A DNA stretch of 64,000 nt from Lachnospiraceae bacterium (GTDB taxonomy: Bacteria > Bacillota > Clostridia > Lachnospirales > Lachnospiraceae). A program made the translations under genes and the position numbers. The notes beneath the pieces are model-generated. The model was not told the DNA's origin and made no database searches. It saw only the letters and a program-made list of their open reading frames with translations. This document shows positions 26,650-34,273 of this stretch, piece by piece (within the stretch, counting starts at the first letter, position 1; every line of letters starts with the position of its first letter). Location of the stretch: NCBI GenBank assembly GCA_902362715.1, contig CABIXN010000005.1, positions 142,632 to 206,631 of the forward strand. The letters run 5' to 3'.

Positions 26650-27219
26650 TTATTTTTTGCTGTCATCAGACTTTTGCGTCTGCTCACTGCCTGTTTTCTC
26701 ATTTTCATCCTGAACGGACTCTGATTGTTCTTTGGATGCATTTCCGTCCGCACTTTTATCCTCACCGCCCTCTGATGGGTCAGAAGCATTTTCTCCCCTG
26801 GCCTTATCCAATGCATTATTTACCGCATTCAGCAGCATGGTGGCAGTATACTGGTTTTCTTCCGAATATGTAATATCATCCAGCGATTGTTTTTCATAAA
26901 TCTGCTGACTGATACTATCCATGGATGACTGCATCAAAGGATACATAGTTGCCACGGATTCATCCAGATTTACAAAGGAAACAGCGTTGATATGATTTTC
27001 ATCTACTACTACCTGGACATCAATTGTCTGCCCCTGAAATTGTATAGAAGAAGTATATACTCCCGCTGTATATGCAGCCGTCTCTTCCGCCTCTTTATCT
27101 TTTCCCGGCCGGAACATAAATACCAGCAGCAGGATCAGTACAATCGCCAGAACAATAAAAACCAGCGTATAGATTAACTCTTTCATCCGAAATACAACAA
27201 TTTTTGTTTTTCCACTCAA
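26650..27219 (-). CDS. Membrane-anchored protein with degenerate FMN-binding-like domain
   Basis: A 189-aa protein, start TTG behind GGAGGG. Residues about 13-36 are one membrane segment. Residues about 48-140 resemble the FMN_bind fold: AGVYTSSIQFQGQTIDVQVVVDENHINAVSF, then a helix ending in TATMLLNAVNNALDKARG. The SGAT motif, whose threonine takes FMN covalently, is replaced by YSEENQYTAT, so flavin attachment is not expected. The last 45 residues are an acidic, S/E/D/K-rich tail. Function unknown; the domain call is by eye and moderate. Confidence 0.7.
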   Translation of the reverse strand: MSGKTKIVVFRMKELIYTLVFIVLAIVLILLLVFMFRPGKDKEAEETAAYTAGVYTSSIQFQGQTIDVQVVVDENHINAVSFVNLDESVATMYPLMQSSMDSISQQIYEKQSLDDITYSEENQYTATMLLNAVNNALDKARGENASDPSEGGEDKSADGNASKEQSESVQDENEKTGSEQTQKSDDSKK

Positions 27220-27336
27220 AGTATATCTCCCTCCTCAAACCACACTTTGTAAATCATATGAAAGAATTTAAAAAATATGACTGAAAATCTCAGAAAACAA
27301 TTTTTTTAAGTTTTTTTAAGTTTGTAAAATTCCTTG

Positions 27337-27365
27337 TTGACAACTTCTGATTCTTACGGTATATT
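27337..27365 (+). promoter_or_regulatory. Promoter of first tRNA-Gly
   Basis: Consensus TTGACA (27337-27342), a 17-bp spacer, TATATT (27360-27365), 33 bp before the mature tRNA. Confidence 0.8.
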
Positions 27366-27397
27366 ATTACCTGTGCTTAACACAAGTTAAGCTGTAT

Positions 27398-27470
27398 GCG
27401 CGAGTGGCTCAGTTGGTGGAGCACGACCTTGCCAAGGTCGGGGTCGCGGGTTCGAGTCCCGTCTCGCGCT
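27398..27470 (+). tRNA. tRNA-Gly (anticodon GCC), copy 1
   Basis: A 73-nt cloverleaf: acceptor GCGCGAG/CTCGCGC, anticodon stem CGACC/GGTCG with loop TTGCCAA (anticodon GCC), T arm GCGGG-TTCGAGT-CCCGT. CCA is not encoded. A T-run follows directly. It is identical to the copy at 39373-39445. Confidence 0.97.
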
Positions 27471-27619
27471 TTTTTGATGTCCGGATGTAGTATCCGGCAT
27501 TTCTTTTTTATCAGGACGTTTTACGTTTTCCTTTTTGTTTTCCCGGAGCATCCTTTGCATAATCAAAGCTGCAATGGGTAACCTAACGTTATGTAATACC
27601 CACAGAAAGGAGAACAGCC

Positions 27620-27805
27620 ATGACTGTAACCATTGAAGAAGGATGTATCGGATGCGGACTGTGTGCAGGCACATGTCCAGCAGTTTTTGAAATGGGTGAC
27701 GACGGACTTGCCCGCGTGCATACACAGCCGTCAGCTTCTGAGGAAGACGACACTCAGACTGCCGCAGACGGATGTCCGGTGAGCGTAATCCATACCGAAG
27801 GTTAA
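27620..27805 (+). CDS. Small [4Fe-4S] ferredoxin
   Basis: A 61-aa electron carrier. Cys9, Cys12 and Cys15 in CIGCGLC, plus Cys52 in DGCPVSV, fit one [4Fe-4S] cluster; Cys19 is left from the ancestral two-cluster form. Residues 38-50 are acidic. This matches single-cluster clostridial ferredoxins. AAAGGAG precedes the ATG. The redox partner is not indicated; the next gene, a YczE-like membrane protein, starts 94 bp later after the copy of a dispersed repeat. Confidence 0.9.
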   Translation: MTVTIEEGCIGCGLCAGTCPAVFEMGDDGLARVHTQPSASEEDDTQTAADGCPVSVIHTEG

Positions 27806-27843
27806 ATGATGCCTCAGATGACTGTCCTGAAATGTCCAGGGCA

Positions 27844-27876
27844 GTCATGTTGCAAAAGCGACCCGCCGCAGGCGGA
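27844..27876 (+). repeat. Dispersed 33-bp double-hairpin repeat, copy 1
   Basis: These 33 bases recur, reverse-complemented and with one mismatch, at 46771-46803. The unit holds two small stems (TGC-AAAA-GCG type and CCGCC-GCA-GGCGG). It lies in the gap between the ferredoxin and YczE-like genes. Confidence 0.85.
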
Positions 27877-27899
27877 CAAAGAGAAAGGAAACATACTAT

Positions 27900-28559
27900 A
27901 TGTCCAAAAAAGAATATCTGAAACGATACCTGTTTTTCTTCTTAGGTCTGTACATATTAGCCTTTGGCATCGCACTGTCGGCAAAGGCCAGTCTTGGCAC
28001 CTCCCCGGTAGCCAGTATTCCCTACGTTTTAAGTCTCACCCTGCCGTTTACCATGGGACAGCTCACGATTGTCATACAATCTGTTTATATTCTGATTGAA
28101 ATCCTGATCTTAAGAAAAAATTTTCGTCCCTTTCAGCTGCTCCAGCTGGGCGTTGTTCTATTATTTGGCTGGTTCAATGATTTATCACTTACCATTCTTT
28201 CCGGAGTTTCACCTGATCACTATGCCGTACAGTGGTTTCTCTGCCTTCTCAGTACGTTTATTATCGGGTTTGGGGTCAGCATGGAAATCCGCTCCGGCGT
28301 TCTGACTCTGGCTGTTGATGGTCTTGTGCTGACAATCTCTAAAGTATTACAGGCAGAATTTGGAAAAGTCAAGACGATCTTTGACTGCTGCCAGGTGGCC
28401 ATTGCTGTAATTTGTTCTTTCGTAATTTCTCATAAACTTATGGGTGTCCGGGAAGGAACCGTTGCAGCTGCTATTCTGGTGGGGATGACTATCAAATTAT
28501 ATAATAAGAAATTAAATCGTTTTTATGAACGAATCGGGCTGGTTCCTGTACAAAAATAA
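27900..28559 (+). CDS. YczE/YitT-like integral membrane protein
   Basis: A 219-aa protein with about five or six membrane segments. The start FFFLGLYILAFGIALSAKASLGTSPVASIPYVLS and FGVSMEIRSGVLTLAVDGL are characteristic of the YczE-like family (related to YitT). Bacillus YczE is linked to lipopeptide production, but members in gut clostridia have no proven role. GAGAAAGG stands close upstream. Biochemical function unknown. Confidence 0.8.
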   Translation: MSKKEYLKRYLFFFLGLYILAFGIALSAKASLGTSPVASIPYVLSLTLPFTMGQLTIVIQSVYILIEILILRKNFRPFQLLQLGVVLLFGWFNDLSLTILSGVSPDHYAVQWFLCLLSTFIIGFGVSMEIRSGVLTLAVDGLVLTISKVLQAEFGKVKTIFDCCQVAIAVICSFVISHKLMGVREGTVAAAILVGMTIKLYNKKLNRFYERIGLVPVQK

Positions 28560-28596
28560 AACCGGCCTGACCATAAAAACTATCTGAAAAATCTTT

Positions 28597-29040
28597 TTAC
28601 ATGTCTTCTAACAGCGCTCTTGCTCTGCTGTATTTTTCTGCCCACCAGTCTTTTTTCTCCTGGGGAATTCCATCATCCTTTGAAAATCTGGTAACATCGC
28701 TGTTGTGGGCCAGATCCGCCAGTTTAACCGCCCTGGCTGCAGGATTCTTTTTTATTTCTGCAACGTAATCCATATATGGAACGCCTTTTTCATGGGTCAA
28801 AAGTCCCACTGCTTCCAGCACCTGATCTGAAAATCCCATGTCCTTTAAGTCCTCCAGCGTATAACCGCTGTCCTCCACCACATCATGGAGCAGCGCCACA
28901 GCCACCGTCACCTCACCCTCCATCTGTTCTGCCAGATAAAAGGGATGAAATACATAGGGCATCCCTGTTTGATCTGTCTGATCTTTGTGCGCCTCAAAGC
29001 AGAGCTTTAACGCCTTTTTTGTCATATCTGTGTAAATCAT
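28597..29040 (-). CDS. HD-domain phosphohydrolase, RelA/SpoT-like
   Basis: About 147 aa from ATG 29040, chosen for GGGAGG upstream. It is the size of the small (p)ppGpp hydrolase-like HD proteins (Mesh1-like): H in FEAHKDQTDQTGMPYVFHPFYLAE, the metal pair HD in VALLHDVVEDSGYTLEDL, and the D in VKLADLAHNSDVTRF. These correspond to the H-HD-D metal site. It lacks synthetase and TGS domains. Hydrolysis of (p)ppGpp or a related nucleotide is likely but not proven. The S1 protein gene is upstream, separated by a terminator. Confidence 0.85.
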   Translation of the reverse strand: MIYTDMTKKALKLCFEAHKDQTDQTGMPYVFHPFYLAEQMEGEVTVAVALLHDVVEDSGYTLEDLKDMGFSDQVLEAVGLLTHEKGVPYMDYVAEIKKNPAARAVKLADLAHNSDVTRFSKDDGIPQEKKDWWAEKYSRARALLEDM

Positions 29041-29065
29041 ACTCTTCCTCCCGTACAAATTAAAA

Positions 29066-29088
29066 CGGCACAACCAGAAATTGTGCCG
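29066..29088 (-). terminator. Terminator of the S1-domain gene
   Basis: Eight-bp arms CGGCACAA (29066-29073) and TTGTGCCG (29081-29088), extended by A/T pairs; a T-run follows on the minus strand, ten bases after the S1 gene stop. Confidence 0.75.
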
Positions 29089-29097
29089 CTTTTCATC

Positions 29098-29829
29098 TTA
29101 GATATGTAGATTTTTAAACAAGTCACCCAGTGAAGTACCGATCTCCTCTGATTTTGGAATCTGAACTTTCACTTCCTCTTCCTGCTCCTTCTCTTCCATC
29201 AGAGTCCTCATGCTAAGCCCCAGTTTTCCATCCTGATTTTTAATAACCTTGACAGTAACTTTTTGTCCCTCTTCAAGGACCGCCCCGGGATGCTTAATTC
29301 TCTGAGTACTGATCTGGGATACATGAAGCAGACCGCTGATATCGTCTCCAAGATCAACAAAAGCTCCATAGGTCTGCAGGGAATCTACTGTTCCTTCCAG
29401 CACTGCTCCCACCTTAATATCCGCAATTTTTTTCTTTCTTGCATCCGCTGCTTCCTCCCGGAGGATTTCCCGTGCAGAAAGCACCAGCTTATTTTTTTCC
29501 TGGTCTGCATTGATAACTTTCACACGCACCTCACGGCCCAGCCATGGATTGGTATCTTCCACCGGTTTTAAATCCAGACGGGATGCCGGAATAAATCCTC
29601 TGATGCCTTCCACCAGAGCAATCACTCCTTTATTGACAATTCCTGAAACGGTCACTGTGAGAATCTCTTTTTTCTCCAGATATTCCTGAATTTTCTGCCA
29701 TGCAAGTAAGGTATCGGTATCATATTCACCGTCTCCCATTACTTTATAAGATTCCTCAAGCTCTGTTGAAAAATCATCCATTGTTTCTTTTTGTGCCATT
29801 TCGGCTGCTGTTTTAACTTCTTCTGCCAT
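29098..29829 (-). CDS. S1 domain RNA-binding protein
   Basis: A 243-aa protein with two clear S1 OB-fold domains: residues about 55-126 (GIVNKGVIALVEGIRGFIPASRL) and about 143-213 (GAVLEGTVDSLQTYGAFVDLGDDISGLLHVSQIS). The first 50 residues are acidic and helical. This resembles the short S1-like proteins of clostridia, often annotated as ribosomal protein S1 although shorter than the six-domain E. coli protein. It presumably binds mRNA or ribosomes. A TATAAT lies about 36 bp upstream of the ATG. Confidence 0.88.
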   Translation of the reverse strand: MAEEVKTAAEMAQKETMDDFSTELEESYKVMGDGEYDTDTLLAWQKIQEYLEKKEILTVTVSGIVNKGVIALVEGIRGFIPASRLDLKPVEDTNPWLGREVRVKVINADQEKNKLVLSAREILREEAADARKKKIADIKVGAVLEGTVDSLQTYGAFVDLGDDISGLLHVSQISTQRIKHPGAVLEEGQKVTVKVIKNQDGKLGLSMRTLMEEKEQEEEVKVQIPKSEEIGTSLGDLFKNLHI

Positions 29830-30270
29830 TCCTGTTTCCTATCCTTTCCGTCAGACATACGCTTATTATAACTTCTAAAATCGCAAAATAAAAGAAATCT
29901 TTCCTAAACTTTTTGTAAACACCCGGATGTTTTTTGAAAAACAGACTGAAATCTTTCACTCTTCCCAACAGATATCCAGATATTTTCAGAATGCTTTCGT
30001 ATTTTTTTTCATACATATCCTAAATTGTCAGATTTCCGTCCATTTTACAATTGAATATATTGTTACTATATAGTCTATACTGGTATACATGCAGAAAAAA
30101 CCAATTAGTTTCTTATGACGGCAGACATGCCGAGCACCTTTTTCTGAAAAAACAGATTCTTAACTGTTCTTATCTGACAGATATGCCAGTGAAGAACATA
30201 TATAAATCCAGAACACAAATTCAACCGGACATAAAATGTCTGAAACATATCAAAAACATGGGGGATACAT
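29830..30270. promoter_or_regulatory. Divergent control region, S1 gene and antiporter operon
   Basis: 441 bp without a supported gene. On the minus side TATAAT (29870-29865) is the S1 gene -10. On the plus side TATACT near 30086 could be the operon -10, with only a weak -35. A small stem CGGCA/TGCCG sits at 30119-30132 in the presumed 5' leader, which would be about 180 nt long. No known riboswitch was recognised. Confidence 0.4.
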
Positions 30271-30867
30271 ATGAAAAAAAGATTATATCTGGACGATAAG
30301 GACGTCGTTGGAAACCCGGTCTGTCATTATGCCAGGTTTTCTATTTACCTGTTCATATTCTGGCTTTTAATCAGTGGATCTTTGCATCTGAAATTTTTGA
30401 TTATCGGTATCATTGCATCACTTACTGTAGCCTGGGTATGTACACCGCTTTTTATGATCCGCAATCAGTCGCAGACGAAAAAATATTTTGCTCTGGCAGT
30501 ACCGCTGCCCGGTCTTGCCGTCTACCTGATCTGGCTTTTAAAAGAACTGATTTTGTCTAACATTGATGTGGCAAAGGCTGTTCTGAAAAAAAGTCTTCCG
30601 ATTACTCCGGAGGTCATCCGGTTTCAGGTAAAATACGATAATCCGCTGGCCATCACACTGCTGGCCAATTCCATCACCCTTACGCCGGGTACTCTGACGT
30701 TAAATGTAACCGCCGATGGGATTTTTGAGATTCATTCCCTGACGCCTGCAGCATCTGAAGGAATCAAAAGCGGCAGCATGGCCAAAAAAGTTGCCCGTCT
30801 TTTACGGGAACCGGATTATTTCACCGTTATTTCAGAAGGAGGGACTCTATGCACACCATCTACCTGA
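30271..30867 (+). CDS. mrpE: Mrp antiporter subunit E
   Basis: MnhE/MbhA-type subunit of a multisubunit cation/proton antiporter. It has 198 aa with two or three N-terminal membrane segments and a cytoplasmic tail. The family signature is VIRFQVKYDNPLAITLLANSITLTPGTLTLNV, near residues 115-145. First gene of the eleven-gene run, with GGGGGA before the ATG. The end overlaps the next gene by 19 bp. Confidence 0.9.
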   Translation: MKKRLYLDDKDVVGNPVCHYARFSIYLFIFWLLISGSLHLKFLIIGIIASLTVAWVCTPLFMIRNQSQTKKYFALAVPLPGLAVYLIWLLKELILSNIDVAKAVLKKSLPITPEVIRFQVKYDNPLAITLLANSITLTPGTLTLNVTADGIFEIHSLTPAASEGIKSGSMAKKVARLLREPDYFTVISEGGTLCTPST

Positions 30868-31109
30868 TTATTATGGCCGTCTTACTGTTCATTATTTTTC
30901 TGATGGTCATTAAAATGATCAAAGGCCCTTCCATATATGACCGTATGAACGGACTTTCTGTTATCGGCGCTAATGTTGTGATTCTGCTTGTTCTGTACGG
31001 CTTTTTAGACGGCCGGCCGGAAATGTTTATTGATATCGCCATTGCATACGGAATCCTCGGCTTTGTAACTAACATCATTGTAGCAAAATATCTGGGAGGG
31101 AAAAAATAA
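30849..31109 (+). CDS. mrpF: Mrp antiporter subunit F
   Basis: An 86-aa protein with three membrane segments, MnhF/MbhB family: KMIKGPSIYDRMNGLSVIGANVVILL and FIDIAIAYGILGFVTNIIVAKYL are the typical blocks. It overlaps mrpE by 19 bp and shares an ATG/TAA junction with mrpG, showing translational coupling. Small structural subunit of the antiporter. Confidence 0.9.
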   Translation: MHTIYLIIMAVLLFIIFLMVIKMIKGPSIYDRMNGLSVIGANVVILLVLYGFLDGRPEMFIDIAIAYGILGFVTNIIVAKYLGGKK

Positions 31110-31447
31110 TGCTTACTGTTCGCGAAATCATTTCCGCCTGTTTTCTTTTTGCAGGTTTGTTTTTCTGTGTTATCACAAGCATCGGGATCAGCCGGCTTCC
31201 GGACTTTTACTCCCGGTGTCATACATCCGGCAACAGCGAGACCATCGGTCTTTTGCTGACCTGTACCGGTTTTATTATCAACACGGGATTTCATATTTTA
31301 TCTGTTAAAATTGCTATTTTATTTATACTTGTCTGTATATGTAATCCCATTGGAACGCATATCCTGGCAAGAACCGCTTATCAGACCGGTTATAAAATGT
31401 CGGTTAGCAGCAGAAAGGAGGCGGACCATGCAGATTCTAATCATTGA
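31109..31447 (+). CDS. mrpG: Mrp antiporter subunit G
   Basis: A 112-aa three-segment membrane protein of the MnhG/MbhC family. GISRLPDFYSRCHTSGNSETIGLLL near residues 28-52 is the signature, followed by a second hydrophobic pair. The start overlaps the mrpF stop and the end overlaps the next gene by about 20 bp. Confidence 0.9.
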   Translation: MLTVREIISACFLFAGLFFCVITSIGISRLPDFYSRCHTSGNSETIGLLLTCTGFIINTGFHILSVKIAILFILVCICNPIGTHILARTAYQTGYKMSVSSRKEADHADSNH

Positions 31448-31673
31448 AGCAGTTTTACTTCTGTTTCTGATTTTTATTACCATTGCTATTATATTTGACC
31501 CGGATTTATTTGCATGCACACTTTTATTCTGCGCCTTCAGCTTTTGTGCAGTACTTACATATCTGATCTTCGGTTCTCCTGACGTTGCCTTCACAGAAGC
31601 GGTCATTGGTACTATGTCTACCGTATTTTTTGCCGTTGCTCTGAAAAAAGTGGACAGGTGGTGTAAAAAATGA
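31428..31673 (+). CDS. MbhD-like antiporter subunit (MrpA C-terminal piece)
   Basis: An 81-aa protein from ATG 31428 behind GAAAGGAGG. Three membrane segments and the core DPDLFACTLLFCAFSFCAVLTYLIFGSPDVAFTEAVIGTMS identify it as DUF4040/MbhD-like. In classical Mrp systems this segment is part of the large MrpA; in Mbh-type complexes it is a separate gene, as here. It overlaps mrpG by 20 bp and the next gene by 4 bp (ATGA). Confidence 0.88.
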   Translation: MQILIIEAVLLLFLIFITIAIIFDPDLFACTLLFCAFSFCAVLTYLIFGSPDVAFTEAVIGTMSTVFFAVALKKVDRWCKK

Positions 31674-31966
31674 GACAAAAAATTGTAACCTTTCTTGTAC
31701 TTGCGTTTATGACTGCCGCATTTTGTCTTGGTTCTAAATACCTTCCGGCAATCGGCGATAAGGATTCTGCTCCAAACTCGCATGTATCCAATTATTATAT
31801 TGAAAACAGCAAAAAAGATACCGGAGCAGATAATATCGTATCCGGAACCCTGGCGGATTACAGGGGCTTTGATACCATGCTGGAAACCTCCGTTATGTTT
31901 GTATCAGGTCTGGTTGTTACTTTAATTCTGGTCAGTGAAAAGAAAAAGGGGGACAAGAAAAAATGA
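31670..31966 (+). CDS. MbhE-like antiporter subunit
   Basis: A 98-aa protein with two membrane segments flanking an outside loop. HVSNYYIENSKKDTGADNIVSGTLADYRGFDTMLETSVMF is typical of MbhE and of the corresponding MrpA/MrpB segment, with the YRGFDTxxE motif. It overlaps both neighbours by 4 bp. Second separate piece of what is the C-terminal part of MrpA in Bacillus. Confidence 0.87.
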   Translation: MRQKIVTFLVLAFMTAAFCLGSKYLPAIGDKDSAPNSHVSNYYIENSKKDTGADNIVSGTLADYRGFDTMLETSVMFVSGLVVTLILVSEKKKGDKKK

Positions 31967-32409
31967 AAAAACGATTTGGCGGAACGATCCTGGATATTTC
32001 CACACGTCTGATTATTCCTTTTTCCATGATGTATGCCATCTATGTGCTGGCAGCCGGCGAGCTGGGCCCCGGCGGCGGCTTTCAGGCGGGAGCTGTCCTG
32101 GCCCTTGGAATTGTTTTCTCCCGGCTGGTAAAAGGGAAAAATTCCTTTTTCAGCATCAGCGGCACTACTGCTGCAGGCATTGCCGGGCTGGGAGCTTTTC
32201 TATACTGTTTTACCGGATGGCTGACCTTTTCTAACGGCGGACAGTTTCTGGAATACGGACATCTTCCTTTTAAATGGCTGGATTATGTACATCTGCATGA
32301 ACTTGGTATCTTCCTGATCGAAGCAGGGGTTACTATCTGCGTTATGATGACAATTACCACCATTCTAGAAGCGTTACTAAAGAGAGAGGATTTTGAGGAT
32401 CATGATTGA
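31963..32409 (+). CDS. mrpB: Mrp antiporter subunit B
   Basis: A 148-aa MnhB/MbhF family protein with four membrane segments. LIIPFSMMYAIYVLAAGELGPGGGFQAGAVLALGIV is the signature (GPGGGFQ motif near residue 36), and a conserved HELGIFLIEAGV lies near 110. It overlaps the next gene by a few bases. Confidence 0.92.
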   Translation: MKKRFGGTILDISTRLIIPFSMMYAIYVLAAGELGPGGGFQAGAVLALGIVFSRLVKGKNSFFSISGTTAAGIAGLGAFLYCFTGWLTFSNGGQFLEYGHLPFKWLDYVHLHELGIFLIEAGVTICVMMTITTILEALLKREDFEDHD

Positions 32410-32770
32410 TACATTAAATACATTTCTTGCATCCCGGGGGATTTACTGCCTTGTTTTTATCCTGTTTTTCCTGGGTGTTTACGGCATGATCAGCTGTAAA
32501 AACTATATGAAAAAAATGATGTGCATGAATATTATGCAGATTGCCGTCATCCTGTTTTTTCTCTGCTTTTCAGAGAAACTTGGAGCAATGATTCCTGTTC
32601 TAGACGGTGTCACCTCCAACGCTGACGCCTATTCAAACCCGCTGCCCCACGCACTGATGCTGACGGCAATTGTTGTAAGCTTAGGCACCACAGGCGTAGC
32701 TTTAGCACTTCTTATGCGATTAAAAGAAAGCTATGGTTCCGTGGAAGAAGATGAAATTTTACGGAGGTAA
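32402..32770 (+). CDS. mrpC: Mrp antiporter subunit C (NuoK-like)
   Basis: About 122 aa, three membrane segments, MnhC/MbhG family homologous to NuoK. Landmarks are FFLGVYGMISCKNYMKKMMCMNIMQIAVILFFL, the segment PLPHALMLTAIVVSLGTTGVALALLMR and an acidic C-terminal tail. ATG 32402 is chosen over an in-frame TTG at 32393. It overlaps mrpB. Confidence 0.92.
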   Translation: MIDTLNTFLASRGIYCLVFILFFLGVYGMISCKNYMKKMMCMNIMQIAVILFFLCFSEKLGAMIPVLDGVTSNADAYSNPLPHALMLTAIVVSLGTTGVALALLMRLKESYGSVEEDEILRR

Positions 32771-32776
32771 CTGCAA

Positions 32777-34273
32777 ATGGTTCTGACAACACATCTGCCG
32801 GTTCTGATTGTGCTTTTGCCACTGTCTGCCGCCCTTTTATGCACTTTTTTAAGCAAGATCATGGGGCAGCTTGGAAAAATCCTTGTCATTGCTTCACTGG
32901 CAGCTTCTTTTCTTTGTTCCGCCGGCCTTTTATACCAGGTATTTCAAACCGGTGAACATACGATACATTATTATATGGGCAACTGGGCCCCGCCTATCGG
33001 CATTGAATTTGTCATTGACCCGTTAAACGGCATCCTGACAGTTTTTCTCACCTTTATTGCTTTGTGTACTTCTGTCTACTGTATCTGCTTTGTGCAGAAT
33101 AAAAGCTTTATTCAGTCCGGCGGCTTTTACGCCCTTCTTGGACTTTTAACCGTGGGTCTGTGCGGTATGACATTAACCGGTGACGTTTTTAACCTGTATG
33201 TATTTCTGGAGGTTTCCTCACTATCCTGTTACGGGCTTGTGGCTATGGGGGGCAAACGTTCTGTGCTGGCAGCATTTCGATATCTGCTGATTGGAACTAT
33301 CGGCGCATCCTTTTACCTGATGGCCATCGGACTTTTATATGCTCTGACAGGTACTTTGAATATGGCCGATATGGCGGCACTGCTTCAGGGACAGATGCAT
33401 TCACCTTTGGTGATTTTAGCCTGCGCCTGTCTGGTAGGGGCATTCGGAATCAAAATGGCGATTTTCCCCTTCCATATCTGGCAGCCGGACGCATATTCCT
33501 ATGCACATCCCGGAGCATCTGCCCTGATCTCCGGCGCTATGAGTAAGGTTCCGGCCTTTGCTATGATCCGCTTTTTCTTCTTTATCTTTGGCATCCGCCA
33601 CTGGATTATCGAAGACGTCACGGAAATTCTCGGCATTCTGGGTGCCGTGGGCATGATTTTCGGCTCCCTGATGGCAATCAGGCAGACAGATTTCAGACGT
33701 ATGCTGGCTTACTCTAGTGTAGCCCAGCTTGGATATGTAGCTCTTGGTATTGGAATCGGCAATCTTTACGGCGTCACCGGCTCCTTCCTTCATATATTGA
33801 ATCACATTTTTATGAAGGGAGGACTGTTCCTGATTATCGGAGCTATCCAGTACCGTTTCGGAATTGTGGATATCCGCCACTTCGGCCAGTTACATAAAAA
33901 AATGCCTGTGACCTGTTTTTCGCTGGTAATCGCCTCTCTGGCTATGGTAGGTATTCCTCCTGCCGGCGGTTTTTTCAGCAAGTGGTATCTCCTTACCGGA
34001 GCCATGGACCGGCAGCTGTACATCTATATGTTTGTCCTGATTGCCAGCAGCCTGTTAAATGCCGTTTATTTCCTGAGAGTTCTGGAAAAAATCTTTATTT
34101 CTCCGGCATCTGCGGAATTATCAGAAAAAGGAAAGGTTCCAAAGCATCTAGAACTGCCTCTTACTATGCTGATTCCGCTTCTGATCTTCGGCATTGGAAA
34201 TATTGCTATGGGTATCTTAAACAGCGGCATTACTTCTAACCTTATATTACCAACATTACAGGGGGTATTTTAA
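32777..34273 (+). CDS. mrpD: Mrp antiporter subunit D, first NuoN/M-like paralogue
   Basis: A 498-aa polytopic protein with about 14 membrane segments of the proton-conducting transporter family. Conserved charged positions of the channel are visible: E in YVFLEVSSLSCYGLVA near residue 140, K in GAFGIKMAIFPFHIWQPDAYSYAHPGASALISGAMSK near 235, and K/H in HILNHIFMKGGLFL near 340. GGAGGT precedes the ATG. Its stop abuts the start of the next paralogue. Confidence 0.93.
   Translation: MVLTTHLPVLIVLLPLSAALLCTFLSKIMGQLGKILVIASLAASFLCSAGLLYQVFQTGEHTIHYYMGNWAPPIGIEFVIDPLNGILTVFLTFIALCTSVYCICFVQNKSFIQSGGFYALLGLLTVGLCGMTLTGDVFNLYVFLEVSSLSCYGLVAMGGKRSVLAAFRYLLIGTIGASFYLMAIGLLYALTGTLNMADMAALLQGQMHSPLVILACACLVGAFGIKMAIFPFHIWQPDAYSYAHPGASALISGAMSKVPAFAMIRFFFFIFGIRHWIIEDVTEILGILGAVGMIFGSLMAIRQTDFRRMLAYSSVAQLGYVALGIGIGNLYGVTGSFLHILNHIFMKGGLFLIIGAIQYRFGIVDIRHFGQLHKKMPVTCFSLVIASLAMVGIPPAGGFFSKWYLLTGAMDRQLYIYMFVLIASSLLNAVYFLRVLEKIFISPASAELSEKGKVPKHLELPLTMLIPLLIFGIGNIAMGILNSGITSNLILPTLQGVF

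Noticed and set aside
27387..27848. Long minus-strand frame ending in a R-R-D-S-N-P-R-P-R-P-W-Q-type tail
   Set aside because: The tail is the antisense reading of tRNA-Gly, a well-known false protein, and the rest is antisense to the ferredoxin.
29813..30016. 67-codon minus-strand frame overlapping the S1 gene start
   Set aside because: It covers the S1 gene promoter, has no ribosome binding site and is in another frame.
33416..33880. 154-codon minus-strand frame
   Set aside because: Antisense to mrpD and of no recognisable family.
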